Positions 1-7,247 of a stretch of DNA of 11,885 bases are shown in pieces. The position numbers were made by a program, and so were the translations under genes. Each line of letters starts with the position of its first letter. The first letter of the stretch is position 1. Under the pieces are notes generated by a model that worked only from the letters and a program-made list of their open reading frames with translations, did no database searches and was not told where the DNA came from. This DNA is from Desulfobacteraceae bacterium (GTDB lineage: Bacteria; Desulfobacterota; Desulfobacteria; Desulfobacterales; Desulfobacteraceae), in assembly GCA_024225895.1 (NCBI GenBank), contig JAAEMC010000410.1, forward strand, positions 1 through 11,885, read 5' to 3'.

Positions 1-275
1 GGCGATTTTTAATGGAATTTGAGGCAAAAATATCACAGAAAATTGAGTTGGAATTTTTTTTACAGACTCGTTACAGGTGCTGCCAGTCTATTGGAAATGC
101 AGTTCAATTATAGTAAGGCATCTGCTAAAAAAACTTGATTATTTCATAATTATGCTTACTTCTTTTAAGTAGATAAAGCACTGTAATGTCTACAATATTT
201 ACTAGTTGCACAATGTTTTATCTTTTGTTATGTATTGTTTTTTAAATTTTAATATAAGGCGTTTAAGGCTAATTA
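1..275. other. AT-rich intergenic leader before the unknown gene
   Basis: No reading frame of convincing length was found here. The stretch is very AT-rich. Near 43-58 a weak A/T inverted repeat (AAAATT and AATTTT) runs into a T tract, which could be the terminator of a gene off the left edge. TTGCAC at 206-211, followed 17 bp later by TATGTA at 229-234, is a possible but poor sigma-70 promoter. AAGG at 265-268 sits 7 bases before the first ATG of the next gene and can serve as its ribosome binding site. Nothing else is recognisable. Confidence 0.4.
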
Positions 276-1460
276 ATGAAGCAGCATTCGACAAAACAAG
301 ATAAAAAGATGTGGGTGATATCCAGTGGCGGACATTCTGATCAAAAATCATTTGTGATTAACGGGGAAATGATTACAGGACCTGTAAAGGAATATGAGAT
401 TTCAGATATTGCACTCTATTTGATTAATCCCGGCGGAATTGAAATCAATGAAAAAATTACCGGATATGAAGTCATTTATAAAAACCCAGATCAAAACAAT
501 TTCAAAAGCAAACTTTTAAAGCTGTTGCCCAAAGGAATTTTAAAAAAGCCTGAAGCCAAAAAAAACCAGACCAAAAAAGTCATTGACCCTGAACATTATT
601 CGGCTTCATCATTTAAAGATGAAATGCTTGAATCAGCTTTTTCAAATATTTCCGATCTTCTTTTGCCATTTAGCCCTGTTATCCAACAGTTAAATAATGA
701 GGATGAAAGCAAGATAGAAAATATATCAGCCTGTTGTGAGGACCCTGGCGGGCATAATTATCCTTTGAATCTGAGTGGAAGTATCAGTGAAAAATTAGAC
801 TTCATAAAAGCAAATCTGTATCAGACAGTGAAAATCAATCTGAAAAGAGCCTATATGTCAAATGGTGTTTTTGAATTGCGCGGTTTTGATTTTAAAAATT
901 ATAATTCAAACAATTCACACAGGCTGATCCGATACTTTGTTGATAACAAGACTCATTACGGCATCCTGGATTCAAAGAATAATGTGAAATTTAAGATTGA
1001 TATTGATTTTCAAATTAAATTTTTACATATGCTGCAACAATCCATAGAATCGGACCATAAACTTTTAGGCGCCTTTCACGATTGCATGAATGGGGATAGT
1101 CGCCCGCATAAATTATTATTTTCAAAGGATTTAAGTGCAAAATACTCTGATACGCAGCTGCCGGAAATTTTCAAAAATGAACTTAATACGACAGCAATCG
1201 GAAAAAAAGAACTCTTAGATATAACAGACACCTTAAACAGATCCCAGAGAGTGGTCTCTTTTAACACCATAACAACTAATACGGAAGGAAAAGACCACCT
1301 TTTTACGACTATAACCGTCATGCATGATTTAAAACAGCTTGAACCCATAAAAAATTATCTGCCTGACTTGTATATGAAGATTGAAGGGAATATTCCATCT
1401 ACAGAATTGGGAAAATTATATCTTTTGGATTCCATGTCAGGAATTCATAATCAAAAATAA
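276..1460 (+). CDS. Hypothetical protein of unknown family, upstream partner of LonB
   Basis: I do not recognise this 394-residue protein. It has no signal peptide and no membrane segment, so it should be cytoplasmic. Residues 1-70 look beta-rich. A lysine- and proline-rich linker lies at about 84-104 and may separate two domains. Residues 105-150 are mostly helical and acidic, 170-300 look like a mixed alpha/beta region, and 325-385 a C-terminal alpha/beta segment. CC (153-154) is the only cysteine pair, and no nucleotide-binding or metal motif is visible. The ATG is chosen because AAGG lies 7 bases upstream. The LonB protease gene begins 38 bp after the stop with no terminator between, so the two are probably co-transcribed. 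The protein could be a substrate, adaptor or regulator of the protease, but only gene order supports that. The gene is AT-rich compared with those right of position 3745. Confidence is high that it is a gene, low for any role. Confidence 0.85.
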   Translation: MKQHSTKQDKKMWVISSGGHSDQKSFVINGEMITGPVKEYEISDIALYLINPGGIEINEKITGYEVIYKNPDQNNFKSKLLKLLPKGILKKPEAKKNQTKKVIDPEHYSASSFKDEMLESAFSNISDLLLPFSPVIQQLNNEDESKIENISACCEDPGGHNYPLNLSGSISEKLDFIKANLYQTVKINLKRAYMSNGVFELRGFDFKNYNSNNSHRLIRYFVDNKTHYGILDSKNNVKFKIDIDFQIKFLHMLQQSIESDHKLLGAFHDCMNGDSRPHKLLFSKDLSAKYSDTQLPEIFKNELNTTAIGKKELLDITDTLNRSQRVVSFNTITTNTEGKDHLFTTITVMHDLKQLEPIKNYLPDLYMKIEGNIPSTELGKLYLLDSMSGIHNQK

Positions 1461-1498
1461 AGATGTGTTTGACAAGCATATAATTTGGAGTATTCAAA

Positions 1499-3742
1499 AT
1501 GTCTGATTATACCACCACCGATTATGATGAAATCAAAGATTTGCTGGAATATCCTGAGAAATTAAGTGAAAATCTTGATTTTATTAATGAAGATACCGCA
1601 GACGTAAAAGTTTCAAAGGATCCCATTGAGAAAGTTGTTTTTCAAGACAGGGCAAAAAAGGCCATAAGGAAAATTGCGCAAAACAGGGGACACCTTCTAA
1701 TGGTTGGGAAACCTGGAACCGGCAAGTCTCTTCTTGCGCAAATGTTTGAAAAAGTTCTTGATGATTCCGTGGGGGATTTATTGCGGCCGGTTGATTCGAT
1801 TGTTGCATACACGGGCAAAGACAATAATCATGTCAGATTTGCCTATGCTAATCCTGAAATAATTGATCAAAAAATTGACCAGGTAAACAAGCAGATCACC
1901 TCTGCTTCTGAGTGTGTTGAAGAATTTTCCCTTCAAGATCAGACCGACCACATAATTAAAATTAAAAAAATTCTTTTTATCCTTGCCCTTATCAGTATTG
2001 CCGGCGGTTTTTTTATTCCTCAATTATTTATATTGACCGGATTGACAGGTATTGGCGTTATTTTTATGTTGATCCAGGAAAACAGCAACAAGGTTCAAGA
2101 GAAAATTCAAAGAGAAAATCAAAATAAAACAAATAATGTTGTCAAACAATACTCAGATATGATCCCGGAAATTCTGTTTGATCCTAGAAAAGAAAAAAAA
2201 CTGATGATCAATGTTTCAGAACCAAGTTTCCAGAATATGAAGGGGGGATTCAGGCATGATCCCTATCAATCAGGAAAACTTCGGACGCCCATCCATAAAA
2301 GAGTATTTTTAGGTGCCCATGCCAAGGCCCCTGTTATTTACATTGATGAACTAAAAACCTTGATCAGTTCAGGATATATATCAAATCTTCTGGAAATCAT
2401 GCAAAGTAAAAAATATATCCTTGAAGGCGGCAGACATTCAGGAAGCGGTGCGGCAGATAGATCTGAAAACTACCTTAATGCGCAAAACATCATTATTGCA
2501 TGTTGTAACCATGATACATTGGGATTTATTCAAAAAGAAGGAGACGGCGCATTTTTAAGCAGGATTGAGGATAAAGGTGAAGTTATCCAAATGGAAAGTG
2601 ACGTTCCTGAAACCCCGGATACTGTCAAACAAGTAGCATCCTATGTTAAACAAGAGATTATAAATTTTGGCAGGGACCTTAAAGCTACCTGGGAAGAAGT
2701 GATAGACAAGGAAGGGTATCAGGGCGTTAAAAAAAGATGCGAAACAATATTTGGTAAAGAACTGCCTTCTGATTACATATTGAAAGAACGGGAGTTTTCA
2801 AAAAATGCCGTTGCTGAGATAGTAAAAGAGTTGAGATGCAGAAGCCAGGACCAGAAATTTTGCTGTATGCTCAGACCGATTAACGGAATCATAAAATCAG
2901 CCCAGTTTGAAGCCATAATGGAAAATTCCAAACTTGTCAGGCAAAAACATGTCAAACAAGCACTAATAGACCATTTAAGTCTTGAAGGTGCCATGACAGA
3001 AGATATTATTCGCCACAAGAAGAATTTAAAAAAATATATCTGTTCTTTAACTGATTCCATTGGCTATGTTGTGGGGCTTGCGGTTTATACCTCCGGAGCA
3101 AGTGCAAGGATGTTCGGCCAGCCCTTGTCCATTCGCTGTCAGATAAATTCTGAGGGGCCTGATACGGTTATCGCCCCGGGTAAACTAGGTGATATCGCAA
3201 AAGCTGCTGCCCAGAATGTCAGGGCATCAATTAAAAAGCAACTCCAGAAGACCGGTTTGAAGTATTCAGGCTATGAAATGCATATTGATTATATACAGGC
3301 CCACGGCGGTGTTGAGGGAGACAGTGCATCCATGGCTGTTGATATTGGCCTGATCTCAGATTTTATAGGAACACCTGTAAATTTAAAGTATGGAATCACA
3401 GGCTCACTGACCGGTGATATTATTCTTTCTGTAGGCGGTGTTACAGAAAAAGTCAGATCAATCATGGATCTTGACCTGGGAATGGAAGGCGTGTGTATTC
3501 CCTGGCAGAATAAGACTGATATTGAACCTCTTTTAGTGAATACCGAGTCGGTCTACATCATACGCGATGAAATACCCGGAGTCAGAATTTTCAGATCTGA
3601 AGGAAAGAAAGATCCCTTTGATATTTATTTTTGTAAAACAAAATATAATGTATATAATATCATGCTGGGACTGTTATATGGGGAAATTGAAGCCGGGATT
3701 TTAAGCCGGTGTAAATCTGATATTGAAAGAGCCAGCGCTTGA
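1499..3742 (+). CDS. lonB: LonB-type membrane-anchored ATP-dependent protease
   Basis: An AAA+ serine protease of family S16 that should unfold and degrade proteins at the cytoplasmic face of the membrane. In the 747 residues one sees Walker A GKPGTGKS (70-77), then two hydrophobic segments inside the ATPase domain (about 157-174 and 176-192) flanked by charged helical stretches, then RHDPYQSG (252-259), Walker B VIYIDE (279-284), a sensor-1 asparagine in ACCNHD (335-340) and a likely arginine finger R355 in LSRIED. The C-terminal protease domain carries GDSAS with catalytic Ser609 and TEK with Lys651. Membrane segments between Walker A and B, the RHDP-QSG motif and the lack of the long N-terminal domain of bacterial LonA identify the archaeal LonB type. 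The Ser-to-Lys distance is 42 instead of the 43 in E. coli Lon, because one residue is missing in the TGSLTGD loop. GGAG at 1487-1490 lies 8 bases before the ATG. The gene follows the unknown 394-residue gene by 38 bp and shares its AT-rich composition. Confidence 0.93.
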   Translation: MSDYTTTDYDEIKDLLEYPEKLSENLDFINEDTADVKVSKDPIEKVVFQDRAKKAIRKIAQNRGHLLMVGKPGTGKSLLAQMFEKVLDDSVGDLLRPVDSIVAYTGKDNNHVRFAYANPEIIDQKIDQVNKQITSASECVEEFSLQDQTDHIIKIKKILFILALISIAGGFFIPQLFILTGLTGIGVIFMLIQENSNKVQEKIQRENQNKTNNVVKQYSDMIPEILFDPRKEKKLMINVSEPSFQNMKGGFRHDPYQSGKLRTPIHKRVFLGAHAKAPVIYIDELKTLISSGYISNLLEIMQSKKYILEGGRHSGSGAADRSENYLNAQNIIIACCNHDTLGFIQKEGDGAFLSRIEDKGEVIQMESDVPETPDTVKQVASYVKQEIINFGRDLKATWEEVIDKEGYQGVKKRCETIFGKELPSDYILKEREFSKNAVAEIVKELRCRSQDQKFCCMLRPINGIIKSAQFEAIMENSKLVRQKHVKQALIDHLSLEGAMTEDIIRHKKNLKKYICSLTDSIGYVVGLAVYTSGASARMFGQPLSIRCQINSEGPDTVIAPGKLGDIAKAAAQNVRASIKKQLQKTGLKYSGYEMHIDYIQAHGGVEGDSASMAVDIGLISDFIGTPVNLKYGITGSLTGDIILSVGGVTEKVRSIMDLDLGMEGVCIPWQNKTDIEPLLVNTESVYIIRDEIPGVRIFRSEGKKDPFDIYFCKTKYNVYNIMLGLLYGEIEAGILSRCKSDIERASA

Positions 3743-3832
3743 TTTTTTTGAGGTGTCTGGGAGCTTTTGGACATCCTTGGCCATAACTTCACAGCGCCAT
3801 ATCCGGTCCAGAAGGCAATCAATATTTGTCAC
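3701..3832 (-). CDS. Possible short coupled ORF or remnant of a truncated gene
   Basis: A 43-codon reading frame starts with GTG at 3832-3830, which overlaps the TGA stop of the metallo-hydrolase (GTGTGA). That arrangement is typical of translational coupling. The peptide begins VTNIDCLLDRIWRCEVMAKD, then LPDTSKK, and ends with TAA at 3703-3701. Its first 30 codons lie in DNA with GC content like the right-hand genes. The last part overlaps the antisense 3' end of the AT-rich LonB gene. I recognise no family. It may be a real small protein, the 5' stump of a gene cut off when the left-hand unit arrived, or chance. No separate ribosome binding site is needed if it is coupled. It converges on and overlaps LonB, which lowers the likelihood. 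Confidence 0.25.
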   Translation of the reverse strand: MTNIDCLLDRIWRCEVMAKDVQKLPDTSKKSSAGSFNIRFTPA

Positions 3833-4860
3833 ACCTTGTATATCGTCTTTCCATTTTTTTGGCTGGTAATGATTTTTTTCTGACCGATCAGGTAATCCAG
3901 GGTGACCACCACCATCCCTCCCAGTAAAGCCCTTTGAAAATAATTTGTTTTTGGATAGATTATTTTAAAGATTTCAGGATAGGAAAGGCCTTGTTTGCCG
4001 GACCCTGCCACCAGATGAAAAAGATCGTCGGCCTTTTTTTTCCGGTGTTTGATGATGGCTTCAATCCGCTGGTATGGTTCGGTAATGGGACTTCCATGGG
4101 CTGCAAGGATCACTTTAAGACCGGGTAGTTTCAGCAGACGCTCCAGGCTGTTCAGATAAGTTTTAAGGTCTGATTTAGGTGGGCCTAACCAGGTATTGAT
4201 GCTAAGTAATATAAGATCCCCTCCGAGCATAATCCCCCTTTGACTGTTGAAAAGGACAATATCATCATCGCTGTGGCCCGGTACCGGAATTACCTGCCAG
4301 GATTCGCCATTGATTGAAAGCAGGGTGTTCTCGCTGATGACGGTTATGGGGCCGGAAACAAAACAGACTTTGGCCACCCCCATGTATATTTCGGTGATCA
4401 GATTGTCCCTTAAGTTGCGCCAGCGCACAAGGGATTCAGGTGTGTTTAAATGCTCATTTTTTTCATGAAAGGATGCTTTGAAATTTTTTTTGGACCCAAT
4501 TTTTTGGACCTGTTTTTCGGTTGCCAGAACCTCAATTCCAAGGACATCCTGCAAATGGCCCAGGCCGCTGAAATGGTCCCAGTGCCCGTGGCTGGCAATG
4601 GCCCTTTTAATGTCGCACGCCTGCCCCCTGTGCTTTTTTTGCCGTGTTATCTTGCAGATTGTGTCAACCAGGGGTGTCCTCTTTCGCCAGGATCCGTATC
4701 CTGAATCAAATACCAGTCCGTCATTTCCGGCAAGGACAAAGGCATTGACCGAGGATTTGGACAGCCGGGAATTCATTGGCAGGCTGACCATGAATATGTC
4801 CGGCGCCACTTCTTTTACTGAAGTCATATTATTTTTGTTTGTTTTCAACCCTGAATCCAT
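3829..4860 (-). CDS. Metallo-beta-lactamase-fold hydrolase (LACTB2/glyoxalase II-like)
   Basis: A soluble metal-dependent hydrolase of 343 residues. The metal ligands are all visible: HGHWDH (91-96), His196 in VPGHSDDD, Asp215 in LGGDL and His255 in AAHGSP, a set that suits a dinuclear zinc site. After the fold comes a helical, winged-helix-like C-terminus (about 270-340, with HRKKKADDL and LSYPEIFKIIYP), as in the LACTB2-like branch. Members act on thioesters, RNA or lactones, so the substrate cannot be read from sequence. The start is uncertain. The first ATG has AAAGG directly against it, too close to serve it. Met12 (ATG at 4827-4825) and a TTG at residue 5 (4848-4846) are alternatives, and the AAGGATGG before that TTG is better spaced. 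The gene is divergent from the MarR gene across a region with two palindromic operators, so it is a likely repression target. It converges on LonB at its 3' end. Confidence 0.88.
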   Translation of the reverse strand: MDSGLKTNKNNMTSVKEVAPDIFMVSLPMNSRLSKSSVNAFVLAGNDGLVFDSGYGSWRKRTPLVDTICKITRQKKHRGQACDIKRAIASHGHWDHFSGLGHLQDVLGIEVLATEKQVQKIGSKKNFKASFHEKNEHLNTPESLVRWRNLRDNLITEIYMGVAKVCFVSGPITVISENTLLSINGESWQVIPVPGHSDDDIVLFNSQRGIMLGGDLILLSINTWLGPPKSDLKTYLNSLERLLKLPGLKVILAAHGSPITEPYQRIEAIIKHRKKKADDLFHLVAGSGKQGLSYPEIFKIIYPKTNYFQRALLGGMVVVTLDYLIGQKKIITSQKNGKTIYKV

Positions 4861-4928
4861 CCTTTGATGATCATTAAAAATGATGTTTCTTAACTCATTT
4901 TTGTAAGGATTAAAAGAGGTGTATCAAA

Positions 4929-4951
4929 TTTATTTGCAAAGTGCAAATAAA
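4929..4951. promoter_or_regulatory. Probable MarR operator 1, perfect 10-3-10 palindrome
   Basis: Half-site TTTATTTGCA (4929-4938), spacer AAG, half-site TGCAAATAAA (4942-4951) form a perfect inverted repeat. It lies in the divergent gap between the metallo-hydrolase and MarR genes, 78 bases from the former's first ATG and 38 bases from the latter's chosen ATG. A possible -10 box TAAAAT (4948-4953) for the MarR gene overlaps its right arm. MarR dimers typically bind AT-rich palindromes of about this length in such gaps, so autoregulation is the natural reading. Binding itself is inference. Confidence 0.75.
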
Positions 4952-4973
4952 ATACTTGCAAAGTGCAAATAAA
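4934..4973. repeat. Two identical 18-bp direct repeats in the divergent promoter region
   Basis: TTGCAAAGTGCAAATAAA occurs at 4934-4951 and again at 4956-4973 without mismatch, with a 4-bp spacer (ATAC) and a period of 22 bp. Each copy contains the TGCA-AAG-TGCA core of one palindrome, so this is a duplicated operator and not an unrelated repeat. Confidence 0.9.
4953..4971. promoter_or_regulatory. Probable MarR operator 2, imperfect palindrome
   Basis: TACTTGCA, spacer AAG, TGCAAATA forms an 8-3-8 inverted repeat with one mismatched pair (C4955 against A4969). Its centre lies 22 bp from that of operator 1, about two helical turns, so two dimers could bind on the same face. It covers a possible GTG start at 4963, which argues that translation starts further downstream. 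Confidence 0.68.
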
Positions 4974-4989
4974 TAAGTTAGCCATTGGT

Positions 4990-5448
4990 ATGAACTCAAA
5001 TAAACTACCAATGAATTTGTCCAGGCAAGAGGTGAACGATCTGCTCTTCAAATGTTTTCGTGCGATCTATAAATTTGAGCAGGATAAGGTACGGTGTTTT
5101 GACTTAAACTATGATGCCATTTTTTTGCTCCAGTTCTTGTGCAGGCAATCGCCCTCCACCATGGGAGAAATTTCCAAAGAAATGCAGGTCCCTGTCAGCA
5201 CAGCCACAAGGGTGGTGGACCGTCTCGTGGCCAAGGACATGGTCTCAAGGAAGAAGGATTCCAAAGACAAACGGGTCATGCTGGTTTCCCTGGAATCGGA
5301 AGGCAAACGATTGGTCAAGGCGGTAGAGGATCATTCTTTTGAAGTCATTATTCCCAATTTTACAGAGTTGAATGAGCCGGAAATGGCATCGGTTCTTCAG
5401 ACCGCCCGTTTAATGGAAAAACTGCTTGAAATAACAGAACCCAAGTGA
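4990..5448 (+). CDS. MarR-family winged-helix transcriptional regulator
   Basis: A dimeric ligand- or redox-responsive DNA-binding protein, 152 residues from the ATG chosen here, normal for MarR. The DNA-binding core is complete. The sequence STMGEISKEMQVPVSTATRV gives helices 3 and 4, with the recognition helix at about 69-84, and DSKDKRV (90-96) forms the wing with the usual D-x-R/K-R pattern. Helices at both ends make the dimer interface. Cys22 and Cys36 in the first helices and Cys51 just before the DNA-binding helices could sense thiol oxidation, but this is speculation. The frame also opens at GTG 4963, giving nine more residues, but that codon sits inside operator 2. ATG 5011 is a third choice. 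None has a good ribosome binding site. The protein probably represses itself and the divergent metallo-hydrolase through the two palindromes at 4929-4971. The GMC gene follows after 120 bp and may or may not share its transcript. Confidence 0.9.
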   Translation: MNSNKLPMNLSRQEVNDLLFKCFRAIYKFEQDKVRCFDLNYDAIFLLQFLCRQSPSTMGEISKEMQVPVSTATRVVDRLVAKDMVSRKKDSKDKRVMLVSLESEGKRLVKAVEDHSFEVIIPNFTELNEPEMASVLQTARLMEKLLEITEPK

Positions 5449-5479
5449 ACCAAAGCTTTGCAGGCTTTAAGCTTCAACA

Positions 5480-5522
5480 GCAAAAAGTTTTCCGGCAATA
5501 CCATAAATAAGAGCCTTTTTGC
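5480..5522. repeat. Inverted repeat between MarR and GMC genes
   Basis: GCAAAAAG (5480-5487) and CTTTTTGC (5515-5522) are perfect 8-bp complements 27 bases apart. Nested with them, CGGCAA (5493-5498) pairs with TTGCCG (5519-5524). These are alternative, mutually exclusive stems in the leader of the GMC gene. They could be a weak attenuator or a binding site. There is no clean terminator stem followed by a T run, so read-through from the MarR gene remains possible. Confidence 0.3.
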
Positions 5523-5551
5523 CGACACTCAGGGTCGATTCTAACATTCTT

Positions 5552-5579
5552 GGGAGGTGTAATGCCCCATGGATTTTGA
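5552..5579 (+). promoter_or_regulatory. Strong ribosome binding site with overlapping five-codon ORF
   Basis: GGGAGG at 5552-5557 precedes two ATGs in different frames. ATG 5562 is 4 bases away and opens a five-codon frame (MPHGF, stop TGA at 5577-5579). ATG 5569, 11 bases away, starts the GMC protein. Only 5569 gives the flavoprotein N-terminus DFAIIGSGFGG, so it is the real gene start. The mini-ORF could compete for ribosomes at the same site. Confidence 0.5.
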
Positions 5580-7146
5580 TTTTGCCATCATCGGCAGCGG
5601 ATTTGGCGGCAGTGTCTGTGCTTTGCGGCTGGCTGAAAAAGGATACAAGGTAGCCGTTATCGAGCAGGGAAACTGGGTGGATCCGGCCCGGATGGAAGCA
5701 GCCTCCCTTGATTTAAAAAAATTATTATGGATGCCGGGCCTTGGCCTGGACGGATTTTTCAGCCAATCCGTGTTCCGACACCTGGGCGTAGTCGGTGGCG
5801 TGGGTATCGGCGGCGGCAGCCTGGTCTATGCCGCAGTCCTGTTACGGCCCAAGGATAAATTTTATCAAGATCCGCTGTGGAGCAGCCTGGGTATTGACTG
5901 GAAAAGGGAAATGGTTCCTTTTTACGATAAAGCCTCAAGGATGCTGGGGATTACCCGGAACCCAGGATTTGACATCATGGACCGGTATCTGGAAAAGACC
6001 GCCCGAAAAATGGGGGCCCAGGACACTTTCGGACCCACCCCCATGGGGATCAATTTTGACCGGTCAAAGCGCATGGTGCCGGACCCTTTTTTCAATGGTA
6101 AAGGACCGGCGAGAACCGGCTGCCGGCAGTGCGGGGAATGCCTGACCGGCTGTTCCAACGGGGCCAAGAACAGCCTGGATAAAAATTATCTTTTTTTGGC
6201 GCAGCAATCAGGGGCCCGGATTTTTCCCCAGAGAAAAGTGAAAAATATTATACCCATGGAAAGCGGTGGGTACAAAATATTAATGACCCGTCCCTTCTGT
6301 GCCTCAACCTCTTACCCCAGTCTTAAAGCATCAAAAGTTGTTTTGTCTTCAGGGGTGCTGGGCTCTCTGGAGCTTCTTTTCAGGTGCCGGGATGTCACCC
6401 AAACCCTTCCCAAGATTTCAAAACAAATGGGCAGGATTGTCCGTACCAATAGTGAAGCCATTGTGGGGACGTTGTCTCCGGACCCGGATCTGGATCTGTC
6501 AAAGGGAACTACGATATCTTCATCTTTTTATCCCGATCCCCACACCCACATTACCCAGAACCGGTTTCCCAAGGGGTTTTCATTTAATAAATGGTATTTC
6601 GGCCCCATGGTGGACCATGACAAGCCGTTTGTCCGGGCGCTGATGACACTGGGCAAAATCATGGCCAACCCCGGGATTCTGTTTGATAACTGGACTGCAA
6701 AAGACTGGCACAAAAGGATGACGGTTCTAACGGTGATGCAGGATCTGGATAACCAGGTTTCATTTAGGTATGGACGCAGCCTGACCTCCTTATTTTTGAG
6801 CCACCGTCTTAAGACCGGCCCGGTCAAAGGCAGTCAGGCGCCGACAAACCTTGGTGTTGCCAACAGGGCAGCTTTAAATCTTGCAGAACTGACAGGCACC
6901 ACCCCCATGAACGTCATTATGGAAAGCATGGGCAATCTGTCGTTTACCGCTCATATTTTAGGCGGGTGTCATATGGGATCTTCAGCCGATAACGGAGTGA
7001 TTGATACCGGTCACCAGGTCTTTGGCTATCCAGGTCTTTATGTGGTTGACGGGGCTGCCATTTCCGCCAATGTGGGCGTGAACCCGAGCCTGACAATCAC
7101 AGCCATGGCAGAGAGGGCCATGTCCCTGGTTCCGGAGAAAAAATAA
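5569..7146 (+). CDS. GMC-family FAD oxidoreductase, cholesterol-oxidase-like, with four-cysteine motif
   Basis: A soluble flavoprotein of 525 residues that should oxidise an alcohol to an aldehyde or ketone. The Rossmann FAD site IIGSGFGG (7-14) is followed by acidic Glu32 for the ribose. GGVGIGGGSLVYAAVLLRP (76-94) is the second FAD-contact segment typical of the cholesterol oxidase branch. Residues 185-195 hold CRQCGECLTGC, that is C-x2-C-x2-C-x3-C (185, 188, 191, 195), followed by GAKNSLDKNYL. The C-terminal GMC domain has His462 in AHILGGCHMG and Asn505 in VGVNPSLTI, the expected catalytic pair, and the FAD-binding VVDGAAI (492-498). There is no twin-arginine or Sec signal, so it is cytoplasmic. 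In a presumed anaerobe it would act as a dehydrogenase passing electrons to a carrier, not to oxygen. The substrate is unknown; a sterol, terpenoid or aliphatic alcohol is possible. The neighbouring acyl-CoA dehydrogenase fits a degradation pathway. Confidence 0.9.
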   Translation: MDFDFAIIGSGFGGSVCALRLAEKGYKVAVIEQGNWVDPARMEAASLDLKKLLWMPGLGLDGFFSQSVFRHLGVVGGVGIGGGSLVYAAVLLRPKDKFYQDPLWSSLGIDWKREMVPFYDKASRMLGITRNPGFDIMDRYLEKTARKMGAQDTFGPTPMGINFDRSKRMVPDPFFNGKGPARTGCRQCGECLTGCSNGAKNSLDKNYLFLAQQSGARIFPQRKVKNIIPMESGGYKILMTRPFCASTSYPSLKASKVVLSSGVLGSLELLFRCRDVTQTLPKISKQMGRIVRTNSEAIVGTLSPDPDLDLSKGTTISSSFYPDPHTHITQNRFPKGFSFNKWYFGPMVDHDKPFVRALMTLGKIMANPGILFDNWTAKDWHKRMTVLTVMQDLDNQVSFRYGRSLTSLFLSHRLKTGPVKGSQAPTNLGVANRAALNLAELTGTTPMNVIMESMGNLSFTAHILGGCHMGSSADNGVIDTGHQVFGYPGLYVVDGAAISANVGVNPSLTITAMAERAMSLVPEKK

Positions 7147-7247
7147 GGGGTGAGAGGTGAGTATAACAGATAGCGACATATGGATTTTTCTCAATATATT
7201 GATACTGTTTCAACCTGGGGACAGATGGATTTGCAAAGGACCAGCCT

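Noticed and set aside
3731..3750. Possible terminator after lonB (AGCGCT followed by seven T's)
   Set aside because: AGCGCT is a self-complementary hexamer with no room for a loop, so no stable hairpin can form.
4478..4867. 129-residue plus-strand frame opposite the metallo-hydrolase
   Set aside because: It is antisense to a gene with all metal-binding motifs, and its translation shows no domain.
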